This document shows, piece by piece, positions 16,281 through 24,841 of a stretch of DNA of 64,000 nt. The translations under genes were made by a program, and so were the position numbers. The notes below the pieces were generated by a model. That model saw only the letters and a list, made by a program, of their open reading frames with translations, did not search any database and had not been told where the DNA came from. The DNA is from Desulfovibrio oxyclinae DSM 11498 (GTDB taxonomy: Bacteria > Desulfobacterota > Desulfovibrionia > Desulfovibrionales > Desulfovibrionaceae): the NCBI RefSeq assembly GCF_000375485.1, contig NZ_AQXE01000003.1, positions 40,912-104,911 on the forward strand, given 5' to 3'. The first letter of the stretch is position 1. Every line of letters begins with the position of its first letter.

Positions 16281-17867
16281 CTATGCGTGCTCGGGCTTGA
16301 GCAATGGGAAAAGGATGACTTCACGGATGGAAGCGCTGTCCGTCAGCAGCATCACCAGCCGGTCGATGCCGACACCCTGTCCGGCCGCCGGTGGCATGCC
16401 GTACTCCAGAGCCCGTACATAGTCCTCGTCCATGTGATGCGCTTCCTCGTCGCCGGCGTCCTTCTCCTTGACCTGTTCCTCGAATCGACAGCGCTGATCG
16501 ACCGGGTCATTAAGCTCGGAGAAGGCGTTCGCCATTTCCCGGCCCACCATGAACAGCTCGAAGCGGTCCGTGATCTCCGGGTTTTCGTCATTTCGCCTGG
16601 AGAGTGGGGAAATATCCGTGGGGTAATGATAGATGAAGTGAGGCTGAACCAGCTTGGGCTCGACACGCAGGTCGAACAGCTTGGCCTGCAATTTGCCCAG
16701 CTTTTCGCCTTCAACGACCTTTTCGCCACCCTTTTTGACCAGCTCCTTGCACTTCTCGTAATCCGTGTAGATTTCCGGAGCCACACCGCCGACCTTTTCC
16801 AGCGACTCGTGGAACGTCATGCGAATCCACTTGCCCGGAGTGAGGTCAACCTCCTGCCCCTGATAGGTAATGGCCGTGTTGCCGCAGACCCGTTCGGCTA
16901 TGCGGGAGATCATTTCCTCGGTAAGATCCATGAGGTCGTACACATTGGCGTAGGCCCAGTAGAACTCAAGCATGGTAAACTCGGGATTGTGCTGGGTGGA
17001 AATGCCTTCGTTGCGGAAATTTCGGTTGACCTCGTAAACGCGCTCGAAACCGCCCACCAGCAGACGCTTGAGATAAAGCTCGGGCGCAATGCGCATGTAG
17101 AGCTTCATGTCCAGCGCGTTGTGATGCGTCTCGAACGGCTTTGCCGTGGCGCCGCCGGGAATCGGCTGCATCATGGGTGTCTCCACTTCCATGAAACCTC
17201 GGTCGTCGAGGAAGTTGCGCATCTCGCGCACGATGGCCGTGCGGGCCCTGAATATTTCCTTGGTGCGCGGAGTGACGATGAGATCGACGTAGCGGCGGCG
17301 ATAGCGCAGCTCCACATCCTTAAGACCGTGATACTTCTCCGGAAGCGGACGCAGAGACTTGGTCAGCAGCTCGAAGGAGTCCACCTGAATGGTCAGCTCG
17401 TCGGTCTTGGTGCGAAAGAGCTTGCCCTTTACGCCGACGATGTCTCCCACGTCAGTTTTCTTGAACAGCTTATAGGGTTCGACGCCCAGCACTTCACGGG
17501 AACCAAAGGCCTGAATACGACCCATCCCGTCCTGAACCTGAAAAAATGTCGCTTTACCGAAGGAACGCCATGCCACGACGCGTCCCGCGATGGAGAACTC
17601 CTCATCAAGTTTCTCAAGCTCCTCGCCGGAGGTCTCGCCGTATTTCTCCAAAAGAGAGGCGATTCCGGTGTCGCGGCGGAAGTCGTTGGGATAGACGTCC
17701 ACCCCTTCGTCGAGCAGCGCGCAGGCCTTCTCAACCCGGTTCTTGACGACGGAGTTGAGTTCGTCCTTGGCGTCGAGAGCTTCGAGCATGGGCATGAAGC
17801 GCTGGACGTGTTCGGACTTGGTGGCCAGCTTGATGGGCTTTTTCTTTTTATTCGTGGCGTTTGACAA
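16281..17867 (-). CDS. lysS: Lysine--tRNA ligase (class II)
   Basis: LysS charges tRNA-Lys. The 528-residue protein has a basic N-terminal extension (NKKKKPIKLATK) and an OB-fold anticodon-binding domain, where IAGRVVAWRSFGKATFFQVQD lies near residue 90. The class II core follows: motif 2 FRNEGISTQHNPEFTMLEFY, motif 3 GVGIDRLVMLL. The start is a TTG at 17867 with AAGGAA about 7 bases upstream; no ATG is better placed. It heads the long envelope operon, 16 bases before the lol permease gene, an association that recurs in deltaproteobacteria. Confidence 0.95.
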   Translation of the reverse strand: MSNATNKKKKPIKLATKSEHVQRFMPMLEALDAKDELNSVVKNRVEKACALLDEGVDVYPNDFRRDTGIASLLEKYGETSGEELEKLDEEFSIAGRVVAWRSFGKATFFQVQDGMGRIQAFGSREVLGVEPYKLFKKTDVGDIVGVKGKLFRTKTDELTIQVDSFELLTKSLRPLPEKYHGLKDVELRYRRRYVDLIVTPRTKEIFRARTAIVREMRNFLDDRGFMEVETPMMQPIPGGATAKPFETHHNALDMKLYMRIAPELYLKRLLVGGFERVYEVNRNFRNEGISTQHNPEFTMLEFYWAYANVYDLMDLTEEMISRIAERVCGNTAITYQGQEVDLTPGKWIRMTFHESLEKVGGVAPEIYTDYEKCKELVKKGGEKVVEGEKLGKLQAKLFDLRVEPKLVQPHFIYHYPTDISPLSRRNDENPEITDRFELFMVGREMANAFSELNDPVDQRCRFEEQVKEKDAGDEEAHHMDEDYVRALEYGMPPAAGQGVGIDRLVMLLTDSASIREVILFPLLKPEHA

Positions 17868-17918
17868 AACTGCGTTCCTTGCGGTCCAAAAGTCTAGAAA
17901 AAAACAAGAGACGTTGAA

Positions 17919-17947
17919 TCCCTAAGCCATATTCCCTTAACAGTCAA
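17919..17947 (-). promoter_or_regulatory. Candidate sigma-70 promoter for the lysS-lol-bam-lpx operon
   Basis: Read on the minus strand, TTGACT and TAGGGA are separated by 17 bases, about 50 bases upstream of the lysS TTG. The -10 is weak. The rest of the 304-base gap between lysS and the tRNA (17868-18171) shows a small CCGGG hairpin near 17985 and the tRNA promoter, but no gene. Confidence 0.4.
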
Positions 17948-18112
17948 GAAAATGCACCCCTTCGGCCCAGTCTGGCCGTACGGACGCCGGGCTTTCCCGG
18001 AAAATCGTCGAGGGCTGGCCCTAATACATTAGATATTTTCCCCCTGCAAGGTTTTATAGACATGCTCGGAATTCGAAAAAAGTTCCAGAAGAAAGTTTTT
18101 TGAAAAAAAGTC

Positions 18113-18140
18113 TTGACGTGCACGCCGGATTCTCATAAAT
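18113..18140 (+). promoter_or_regulatory. Sigma-70 promoter of tRNA-Asn
   Basis: TTGACG (18113-18118) and ATAAAT (18135-18140) are 16 bases apart. The -10 lies 31 bases upstream of the mature tRNA 5' end, and the intervening sequence is GC-rich, as expected for a stringently regulated tRNA promoter. Confidence 0.6.
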
Positions 18141-18171
18141 CCCTTTCTCGCGCTGACGGCGCACCGATTGT

Positions 18172-18247
18172 TCCCCAGTAGCTCAATCGGCAGAGCAAGT
18201 GGCTGTTAACCACTGCGTTCGCGGTTCAAGTCCGTGCTGGGGAGCCA
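18172..18247 (+). tRNA. tRNA-Asn (GTT)
   Basis: This 76-nt cloverleaf has acceptor arms TCCCCAG/CTGGGGA with G discriminator and an encoded CCA end. The D arm is GCTCAATCGGCAGAGC. The anticodon stem GTGGCTGTTAACCAC carries GTT, and the T arm has GGTTCAAGTCC. It is a single gene with its own promoter and terminator. Confidence 0.97.
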
Positions 18248-18258
18248 GAGAGAATCAG

Positions 18259-18289
18259 GGCTCCGATCCACAAGGGTCGGAGCCTTTTT
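18259..18289 (+). terminator. Intrinsic terminator after tRNA-Asn
   Basis: The 8-bp stem GGCTCCGA/TCGGAGCC has a 10-base loop and is followed by TTTTT, 12 bases after the tRNA 3' end. Confidence 0.88.
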
Positions 18290-18314
18290 CTTATCCTCCA
18301 ACAAATTCATTGCC

Positions 18315-18476
18315 ATGCCAGCCATATCCATTACTCATCTGATCATCGGCGCCGCGGCTTTCGCGGTCATTGTCGCAGTCGTCATTGCAGGCCGCGGCAG
18401 GTCCAACAACTCCACTTCGCGCATAGACATTAACTTCGACTCCATGAAGGACGAGGAAATCAAGCGCCGCCACTAG
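18315..18476 (+). CDS. Hypothetical single-helix membrane microprotein
   Basis: This 53-residue frame starts at the ATG at 18315, 26 bases after the tRNA terminator. It has one hydrophobic helix (about residues 6-25, IGAAAFAVIVAVVIA) followed by a basic patch GRGRSNN and a charged tail ending KDEEIKRRH, a plausible N-out/C-in microprotein. I see no convincing Shine-Dalgarno and no clear promoter after the terminator, so expression is uncertain. It resembles small membrane proteins of unknown role in Desulfovibrio but I recognise no family. Confidence 0.5.
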   Translation: MPAISITHLIIGAAAFAVIVAVVIAGRGRSNNSTSRIDINFDSMKDEEIKRRH

Positions 18477-18551
18477 GCCCGCGCACTTTGCCGATCTTGA
18501 TTTATCGCGTGATTTGGATAGGGTATCCCATCAGGAGGATCACGCAGCATC

Positions 18552-20216
18552 ATGATCGAAATTCTTTCCGGCCTTCTGGGCGGCCTCGGACTCTTCCTCA
18601 TCGGCATGTCCATGATGACGAAGGGGCTCCGAAACGCGGCCGGGACCGCCCTCAGAAACATCCTTGGACAATGGACCAGAACTCCCCTGAGGGGTTTGGG
18701 GTCGGGCGTGCTCATCACCGCCATAGTCCAATCCTCCAGCGCGGTTACCGTTGCCGTCATAGGCTTCGTCAACGCTGGCCTCATCTCCATGCGCCAATCC
18801 ATGGGCGTCATCTACGGCAGCAATATCGGCACCACCATGACCGGCTGGATCGTGGCCGCGGTGGGAGTCAATGTTAAGGTCAAAGCGCTTGCTCTGCCCC
18901 TGATCGGACTCGGCGCATTGATGATGCTCTCCGGCAGCAACTCCAGACGGGCTTCCATCGGTCGCGCCTGCGCTGGCTTTGGCCTCTTCTTCCTCGGCAT
19001 TCAGGTCCTGCAGGAAGGATTTACCGTACTGGCCCCCAACATCGATTTTTCCTCGTTCGACAGCGGTCCGTTCGCCCTGCCCGTCTTTCTGGGTATAGGG
19101 TTCATACTGACGCTTCTCATGCAAAGCTCCAGTGCGGCCATGGCCGTTGTCCTCACCGCCACCCTGTCCGGCATCGTCCCCTTGGCGGACGCCGCCGCGG
19201 CGGTTATCGGCACCAACATCGGCACTACCTCCACGGCCGCTCTTTCCGTCATCGGCGCCACCAACAACGCCAAGAAAGTCGCCGCTGGGCACATCCTCTT
19301 CAACGCCATGACGGGCCTTATAGCCCTTCTTCTGCTCGTTCCGCTGCTGAAAGTGGCAGAGTCTGCGGGCGGCGGCAGCGACCCGGCCGTCACCCTTGCC
19401 CTGTTCCACACCATTTTCAATATTCTCGGTGCACTTCTGTTCCTTCCGCTGACGGACAGACTCGTAACGCACCTCGACCGCTGGATCGGCACGCGGATGC
19501 CTGAAATGGCCAAACCGCGTTACCTTGACCGCAACGTGCTGCGGGCACCGTCGCTAGCCGTGGATGCCCTCTTCATGGAAGTGGGGAGACTCGGGGAAAA
19601 CATCCGGCTTATGGCCCAGAAAGCCATGACATCCAACTTCCGCCACAGCGACATGCAGCGCGATAAGGCATCTCTGGAGAGCCTGATCAGCGCCTGCAGG
19701 CGGTTCTGCTCTGACCTTCAGGGCATGGCACTTCCGGAACAGATTTCTGAAAACTTGCCTAAAGCACTCCGAGTGTTGCAGTATTACACGGTCGTCCTCG
19801 AAGTCATCGAGATGAACGCAAAAGAGCATCCGACTCTGAACCACTCGCTGCCTTCATCGGTGGCCGAGCGGGATGCAAAGTATCGCGAGATGGTAAAGGA
19901 TGTGCTGAACACGGCCCATACGCCGTGTGCGCCCGAGTTCGACCACATTCAGATGATGCTGGACCAGCTTGTGACGGTCTACCACGAACTGAAGCAGTCA
20001 CTGCTCAGTGCCGGTGCGGCCGGGGACATCGAACTGGACGACATGGTAAACCTGCTGGAGTTCTATTCACGCTCCCGGCGCATGACCGAGCAGGCCGCCA
20101 AAGGGACCATCTATTGGTCCGAAATGCGCGATACGGGCGACATATGCCGATCGGCAACGGCGGAGAACGATTTTACCTGGAAAGCCAACCCGGACCTCAA
20201 GGAGTCTAAGGCATGA
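18552..20216 (+). CDS. Na/Pi cotransporter family protein (PhoU-like C-terminal domain)
   Basis: This 554-residue protein is a NptA/YjbB-type sodium-phosphate symporter. The transport core (~1-310) has the duplicated QSSSA motifs: VQSSSAVTVAVIGFVNAGLI and MQSSSAAMAVVLTATLSG. These form the inverted repeats that bind Na+ and phosphate. It also has GTNIGTT-type turns after each. From ~340 onward the sequence is helical and PhoU-like, the usual cytosolic regulatory part. AGGAGG lies 12 bases before the ATG. It overlaps the next gene by ATGA, so the two are coupled. Confidence 0.9.
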   Translation: MIEILSGLLGGLGLFLIGMSMMTKGLRNAAGTALRNILGQWTRTPLRGLGSGVLITAIVQSSSAVTVAVIGFVNAGLISMRQSMGVIYGSNIGTTMTGWIVAAVGVNVKVKALALPLIGLGALMMLSGSNSRRASIGRACAGFGLFFLGIQVLQEGFTVLAPNIDFSSFDSGPFALPVFLGIGFILTLLMQSSSAAMAVVLTATLSGIVPLADAAAAVIGTNIGTTSTAALSVIGATNNAKKVAAGHILFNAMTGLIALLLLVPLLKVAESAGGGSDPAVTLALFHTIFNILGALLFLPLTDRLVTHLDRWIGTRMPEMAKPRYLDRNVLRAPSLAVDALFMEVGRLGENIRLMAQKAMTSNFRHSDMQRDKASLESLISACRRFCSDLQGMALPEQISENLPKALRVLQYYTVVLEVIEMNAKEHPTLNHSLPSSVAERDAKYREMVKDVLNTAHTPCAPEFDHIQMMLDQLVTVYHELKQSLLSAGAAGDIELDDMVNLLEFYSRSRRMTEQAAKGTIYWSEMRDTGDICRSATAENDFTWKANPDLKESKA

Positions 20217-21289
20217 AAGGACGCATCACCCCAATAGCGCTCGCCTGCGGAGCCATCATCCTCGTGGCCGCCGCCGTTTTTCTTCTTCGTCCCGGGGATC
20301 AGGGCAAAGATGAAACCCGCGGCAACGTGGGTGAACCGCCCGAGGCCCCGGCTTGGACCGCCGAAGGCCAGAAACAGCCTCTGCCCGATTACGGCAGCGC
20401 CAATGCCACCGTAAAGACCGTCAGCGAAAATGCGACGGAGGATGCTACCACCGAGGCTGCAACCGAGGACACCGCCGCCGTGGATGAAATGACGCCACCC
20501 CGAGTGGTTCAGGAAGACGACATGGTGACCGTACTCTTCCTCGACGTCATGGCGGAAACCCTCGTGGAGGGCTTTGTTCCCGCCCGAATGAGCGACTCCG
20601 GCAACCCGGAGACGACCCTTGGCTTCCGCAAGCTCAACATGCGCTTCGGCCGTTCGCTCAAGGGCTTCGACACCGACACCGCCAACATCAACATGGCCCG
20701 AGATGCCGTGTTGAGTTACCTGCTGGCACCCGGCGTTGCCAAGAGCATTTTCAATGACTACCAGCCGGTTTTCGTGGACAAGGTAGAAGAAACAGCACGC
20801 AACGCATCCCTCGAAGACGCCGACGGCACAGAGTACATGCTGTCCGAGGCCGAAGTATCCGACCTGTTTCTGGTCTACGCCGATGCCTTCGACATGACCG
20901 GACGAGCCGTGCGCGCCGCCGCCGAACCTTCGGTGGCCCAGACCGTGGAACGCTACATCCGGGCCGCCCGGGCAGCAGAACGGGCCAACGCCGCATTCCG
21001 TACCGCCATGGCGGATTACGACACCGATTCCGGCGAGGTCTCCGCAGCAGGCAGCCGCCTCAAGGGAGCCATCAAGGAACGGCAGCGCATCCGTAAAATC
21101 GTCTTGAAAGAACTGCGCGACGAATGTCCTGAGTGTGACTCCGAAGAGCTTTTCTACATAGCCATGTGGAGCTACAGACGCACGCTGGAGAGCGACAATA
21201 CACAGGAATTCATGAACACCGCCGCCGACTGTCTTGAGCGGCTCTCCGGGAGCTTCAAGGACAGGGCTACACGGATTCTGGAAGAATAG
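20213..21289 (+). CDS. Membrane-anchored hypothetical protein coupled to Na/Pi cotransporter
   Basis: I do not recognise a family for this 358-residue protein. It has a single N-terminal membrane helix (IALACGAIILVAAAVFLL, about 8-25) followed by a low-complexity acidic, Thr/Ala-rich linker (~60-90, with repeated EDATTEAATEDT-like units). A soluble, mostly helical domain follows (~100-358). Two Cys pairs late in the protein (ECPEC, then AADCLERL) could bind metal or form a disulfide. It starts within the stop codon of the Na/Pi cotransporter gene, so it may regulate or scaffold that transporter. It is probably periplasmic if the helix acts as a signal anchor. Confidence 0.8.
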   Translation: MKGRITPIALACGAIILVAAAVFLLRPGDQGKDETRGNVGEPPEAPAWTAEGQKQPLPDYGSANATVKTVSENATEDATTEAATEDTAAVDEMTPPRVVQEDDMVTVLFLDVMAETLVEGFVPARMSDSGNPETTLGFRKLNMRFGRSLKGFDTDTANINMARDAVLSYLLAPGVAKSIFNDYQPVFVDKVEETARNASLEDADGTEYMLSEAEVSDLFLVYADAFDMTGRAVRAAAEPSVAQTVERYIRAARAAERANAAFRTAMADYDTDSGEVSAAGSRLKGAIKERQRIRKIVLKELRDECPECDSEELFYIAMWSYRRTLESDNTQEFMNTAADCLERLSGSFKDRATRILEE

Positions 21290-21292
21290 ATC

Positions 21293-21328
21293 GCATACGG
21301 CCCGCCTCCTGGGAGGCGGGCCGTATGC
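21293..21328. repeat. Perfect 17-bp palindrome after the Na/Pi operon
   Basis: GCATACGGCCCGCCTCC and its exact reverse complement are separated by only two bases, four bases after the stop at 21289. There is no T run on either side, so it is not a standard intrinsic terminator. It would form a very stable mRNA 3' hairpin. Confidence 0.7.
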
Positions 21329-21387
21329 TCGCGGGTTGGCTTGTCCGAAGCACTTGGGCGCCCACGCTTCAGCTTGTACTCATAATT

Positions 21388-21423
21388 AAAAGCCCCTCCC
21401 GGCATCAGCGGAAGGGGCTTTTT
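21388..21423. terminator. Bidirectional intrinsic terminator
   Basis: The stem AAAAGCCCCT/AGGGGCTTTT surrounds a 15-base loop with an A run on one side and a T run on the other. It lies between the convergent Na/Pi operon and gatB. Confidence 0.85.
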
Positions 21424-21443
21424 CTTGATTTGACAGGAACCGA

Positions 21444-22880
21444 TCAGCCGAGTTTTTTCTGCAGCAGTTCGGTGACCACTCCGGGGTTGGCCTGTCCCTT
21501 GGTCTTGCGCATGATCTGCCCCATGAAGAAGCTCATGAGCTTTTTCTTGCCGCCGCGATACGCTTCAGCTTCATCCGGGTTCTCCTGAATGACCTCGTCC
21601 ACCACGCCTTCCAGCGCGCCGGTGTCCGAGACCTGAACCAGGCCCTTGTCCTTCACGAGCTTTTCGGGGTCGGCCCCGGTCTCGCAGAGTTCAGGGAAAA
21701 TCTTGCGGCCTATCTTCTGGGAGATGTCCCCCTTGTCGAGCAGTTCCACCAGCCCGGCCAGCGATTCCGGCGTCAGCTTGCAGTCGCTCAAGGACATGCC
21801 GTTGTCGTTGAGATGCGGAAGCAGATCGCCAATGATCCAGTTGGCGACCTTGCGTGGCGTGTCGCCCTTGTATGCTTCCACCGATGCCTCGAAGAACTCG
21901 GCAACCGCAAGCTCACCGCTGAGAAGTTCGGCCTCGTCCGCAGGCAGCTTGAAGTCCTCAAGGAAGCGCTCCAGCTTCTCGGAAGGGAGCTCGGGAAGCT
22001 CGGACTGCCATGCGGCTATGGTCTCGTCCTCGATGAGAACCGGCACGAGATCCGGGTCCGGGAAGTAGCGATAGTCGTGCGCCTCTTCCTTGCCGCGCAT
22101 GGTGAACGTGGCGTTCTTTTCGGGGTTGTAGAGGCGCGTTTCCTGGTCCACTTCCTCGCCGTCCTCGATGAGGTCGATCTGACGGTCAATCTCGTACTCG
22201 ATAGCTTTCTGCACGAAGCGGAAAGAGTTCAGGTTCTTGAGCTCGCAGCGGGTTCCATATTCCTCGGAGCCCTTCTCACGGATGGATACGTTGGCGTCGC
22301 AACGGAAGCTGCCCTCTTCCATGTTGCCGTCCGAAATGCCCAGATACAGCAGGATGGAGCGCAGGGCCTTGAGGTAGGCCACGGCCTCCTCGGCGGTACG
22401 CAGGTCCGGCTCGGAGACGATTTCGAGCAGCGGAACCGAGGTGCGGTTCAGGTCCACAAAGCTGGCGTTTTCGGCCGCCGAGTGAATGTTCTTGCCCGCG
22501 TCTTCCTCGATCTGGATGCGGTTGATGCGCACGTTGCGCTTCTTGCCGTCCACCTCGATGCTCAGGTTTCCCGCCGTGCAGATGGACTGCTGGAGCTGGG
22601 AAATCTGGTAGCCCTTGGGCAGGTCGGGATAAAAGTAGTTCTTGCGTTCGAACACGGACTTGTTTTGTACGGTGCAGCCGGTGGCAAGACCAAGCTTGGC
22701 GGCGTATTCGACGGCCTTGGCGTTGAGTACGGGCAGCACGCCGGGCATGCCGGAACAGACCGGGCAGACGTTGTCGTTAGGTTCGTTGCCGAACTTGGTG
22801 GAACAGGCGCAGAACAGCTTGGATTCGGTGTTGAGCTGCGCGTGGACTTCGAGGCCGATAACGGATTCGTATGCGGGCAT
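21444..22880 (-). CDS. gatB: Asp-tRNA(Asn)/Glu-tRNA(Gln) amidotransferase subunit B
   Basis: GatB is the kinase/amidotransferase subunit that converts Glu-tRNA(Gln) or Asp-tRNA(Asn) to the amide, using ammonia from GatA. The 478-residue protein opens [21 protein letters not shown]. It has the Cys-zinc pattern C-x-C near 24-26 with CPVCSGMPG at 38-46. It also has [16 protein letters not shown] and a C-terminal YqeY-like tRNA-binding domain ending [17 protein letters not shown]. Neither gatA nor gatC is next to it in this window. The ATG at 22880 follows GGGGAG. Confidence 0.96.
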   Translation of the reverse strand: MPAYESVIGLEVHAQLNTESKLFCACSTKFGNEPNDNVCPVCSGMPGVLPVLNAKAVEYAAKLGLATGCTVQNKSVFERKNYFYPDLPKGYQISQLQQSICTAGNLSIEVDGKKRNVRINRIQIEEDAGKNIHSAAENASFVDLNRTSVPLLEIVSEPDLRTAEEAVAYLKALRSILLYLGISDGNMEEGSFRCDANVSIREKGSEEYGTRCELKNLNSFRFVQKAIEYEIDRQIDLIEDGEEVDQETRLYNPEKNATFTMRGKEEAHDYRYFPDPDLVPVLIEDETIAAWQSELPELPSEKLERFLEDFKLPADEAELLSGELAVAEFFEASVEAYKGDTPRKVANWIIGDLLPHLNDNGMSLSDCKLTPESLAGLVELLDKGDISQKIGRKIFPELCETGADPEKLVKDKGLVQVSDTGALEGVVDEVIQENPDEAEAYRGGKKKLMSFFMGQIMRKTKGQANPGVVTELLQKKLG

Positions 22881-22892
22881 TTGGCCGCTCCC

Positions 22893-23540
22893 CTACCCTT
22901 TGTTTTCGTAGAGTTCTGGATTCAGGCTCGGGTCGTTGTACATCTTGAACTGGAAATAGACCTTGGGGCGCTTGCGGCCGTTGGCGTAATCGTCAACCAG
23001 CTCCATCATGGAACGGCTCAGGTCCTTGTGCTGCAACCGAATCACCGCACACTTGCCGGTACAGCTGTCCACGTGGTCCGAATCCACATCCTTCCGCTGC
23101 GTCTGCTCTTCCATGTGGAAGTGCTTGAGCGCGAGGATGGAGAGACGATCGAGCGCCATGCCGAGGGTTTCGGTATTGTACCGTTCATCGCCACCTTCGG
23201 GCAAGATGGGCATGATCATCTGCACGAGACAGCTGTCCACCCGCTCGATGAGGTCGTTGCGGAGCTGATTCAGTTTATCGATGGCGTACTTGCAATCGGC
23301 GATGACCTTGGCGTCCACGTCCTTGCGGCGGGCGCGGTCCTCCACGTGCCAGAGCTGGAAATTCGCCCAGTGCTGGCGCGCCGCGAGTTCGCGAAGTCCT
23401 TCAAGGCCCAACAGTTCCGGGGCGGCCTTGGGGTCGTCATAGACCGGCTCGCCGAAGTGCCAGTCGGTAACGGAACGCATCTGATGGTCGATGCAGTCCT
23501 GAATGCAATTCTTTATCTGATCGAAAGTCACTTCAGCCAT
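22893..23540 (-). CDS. DUF4254 domain-containing protein
   Basis: This 215-residue soluble, helix-rich protein has an N-terminal QIKNCIQDCIDHQMRSV segment and the conserved block FQLWHVEDRARRKDVDAKVIADCKYAIDKLNQ-RND. It also has LKHFHMEEQTQRKDV, in which a second E-x2-xRKDVD motif repeats the first. This pattern matches DUF4254, whose members often lie near lipopolysaccharide or envelope genes and whose function is unknown. It overlaps mltA by 8 bases and precedes gatB by 12, so it belongs to the nadK-to-gatB unit. The two HxE..RKDVD motifs suggest a four-helix metal site, which is inference. Confidence 0.8.
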   Translation of the reverse strand: MAEVTFDQIKNCIQDCIDHQMRSVTDWHFGEPVYDDPKAAPELLGLEGLRELAARQHWANFQLWHVEDRARRKDVDAKVIADCKYAIDKLNQLRNDLIERVDSCLVQMIMPILPEGGDERYNTETLGMALDRLSILALKHFHMEEQTQRKDVDSDHVDSCTGKCAVIRLQHKDLSRSMMELVDDYANGRKRPKVYFQFKMYNDPSLNPELYENKG

Positions 23541-24834
23541 TGTTCAATGCTTCCTTACTCACAAGAAGATAAATGTTGGCCCGCGTCTTGATCCGGTTTG
23601 CAACGGCTTCGACGCGGTTCCCTTCTCCGATGTAATAATCGACACGCGAGCCGCGAATGGCGCTCCCCGTGTCCTGCGCAAGGCCGATGCCGTAGACCTT
23701 GCGGCGACCTTCCGGGCGAAGCTTTCCGGGCTTGAGGTCCGGAATCTCGGTCTCGAAGGCCAGCACGCTGCCAAGCGGCAGCAGGTTCCGGTCTGTAGCG
23801 AGCGAAACCATCGGCGTCAACGGCTTGCCCATGGCTCCTTCGGGCGGAGCGTCGGCAAGCCGGAAAAATACATAGCTAGGGTTCTTGGCCATGAACCGGT
23901 ACATATTCTTGGGATGCTTCCGGAAAAAGGCCTTTACGTGCCCCTTGGACAGCTTGTGGCGCGGCAGACGGCCGTGGTCATACAGGATGCGGCCAAGGCT
24001 CTTGAACCGCAGCCCGTTCTTGGCGCCGTAAAGCACGTTCCTTACCGATCCGTCGGGCAGACGAAGCCTTCCGCACCCTTCCACCTGCAGATAGAAGATA
24101 TCCACGGGGTCCTTGGCCCAGGCGATCTCAAGGCCGCGGCCGGATAACGCGCCCTCCACATCGATGTCCCGACGGGTATAGTAGCGCACCGCCCTGTCGT
24201 TCTTCAAGCGGTAGTATACAGGCCGCCCGTCCTTGTTCAGTCCCCAGTGCAAATCCTCAGGTACGCCGTAGATGGGATACTGGTAAGGTCCGTACCGCTT
24301 GAGACTGGCCTCGATCTCCGGCGTGAAGTATCCGGTCATGGTGGGATCGGGGCGCACGCCGTACCATACGAAACGCTCGCCAAGCAGCTCGGGCTCTCTG
24401 TCCAGACGCGGCAGGATGGCGAGAAGCTCCTCGATGCTGTGCCGCACTTGGCCCCACGTCAGGCTCATACCGTGTTTGCGAAGCGCCACATCGCCCTGCG
24501 GCATGTTGCGCACGTATTCGAGACTCATGCGAAGGGGATTCTCCAACCGCGCCCATGAGTCGAGCCCCTGACTGCGAAGATCCAGCTGCGCACTTTTGAG
24601 GATGGGCTCCCTGCCGTCCAGCGGCACGAAATCCTGACTGGCCGGGCTTTCCACTTCGCACTTTGGCGGCGGAAACCCGGTGGAGCGCCTCGGATAGTTC
24701 TGCTCGTCGGGCAGCGGCAACGGCTCCCGGACGACAGAACAGCCGCCGAGCCCCAGAATCAGCACGAAGAGGGCCGCCCTGAGCAGCCACAATCTTCCGC
24801 CGGATGAAATCGCGGACATTTTCGCCGTGTTCAT
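23533..24834 (-). CDS. mltA: Membrane-bound lytic murein transglycosylase A
   Basis: MltA cleaves the glycan backbone of peptidoglycan to 1,6-anhydromuropeptides. The protein is 433 residues from the ATG at 24834. It has a lipoprotein signal ending LILGLGGC, then the MltA domain with GYFTPEIEASLKR, AWAKDPVDIFYLQVEGCGRL and AKNPSYVFFRL. The C-terminal 3D domain follows (DRNLLPLGSVLAF, then GIGLAQDTGSAIRGSRVDYYIGEG), with the three catalytic-domain aspartates. A GTG at 24849 in the same frame overlaps the upstream gene by 8 bases and is an alternative start. Confidence 0.94.
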   Translation of the reverse strand: MNTAKMSAISSGGRLWLLRAALFVLILGLGGCSVVREPLPLPDEQNYPRRSTGFPPPKCEVESPASQDFVPLDGREPILKSAQLDLRSQGLDSWARLENPLRMSLEYVRNMPQGDVALRKHGMSLTWGQVRHSIEELLAILPRLDREPELLGERFVWYGVRPDPTMTGYFTPEIEASLKRYGPYQYPIYGVPEDLHWGLNKDGRPVYYRLKNDRAVRYYTRRDIDVEGALSGRGLEIAWAKDPVDIFYLQVEGCGRLRLPDGSVRNVLYGAKNGLRFKSLGRILYDHGRLPRHKLSKGHVKAFFRKHPKNMYRFMAKNPSYVFFRLADAPPEGAMGKPLTPMVSLATDRNLLPLGSVLAFETEIPDLKPGKLRPEGRRKVYGIGLAQDTGSAIRGSRVDYYIGEGNRVEAVANRIKTRANIYLLVSKEALNNG

Positions 24835-24841
24835 TTTCCGA

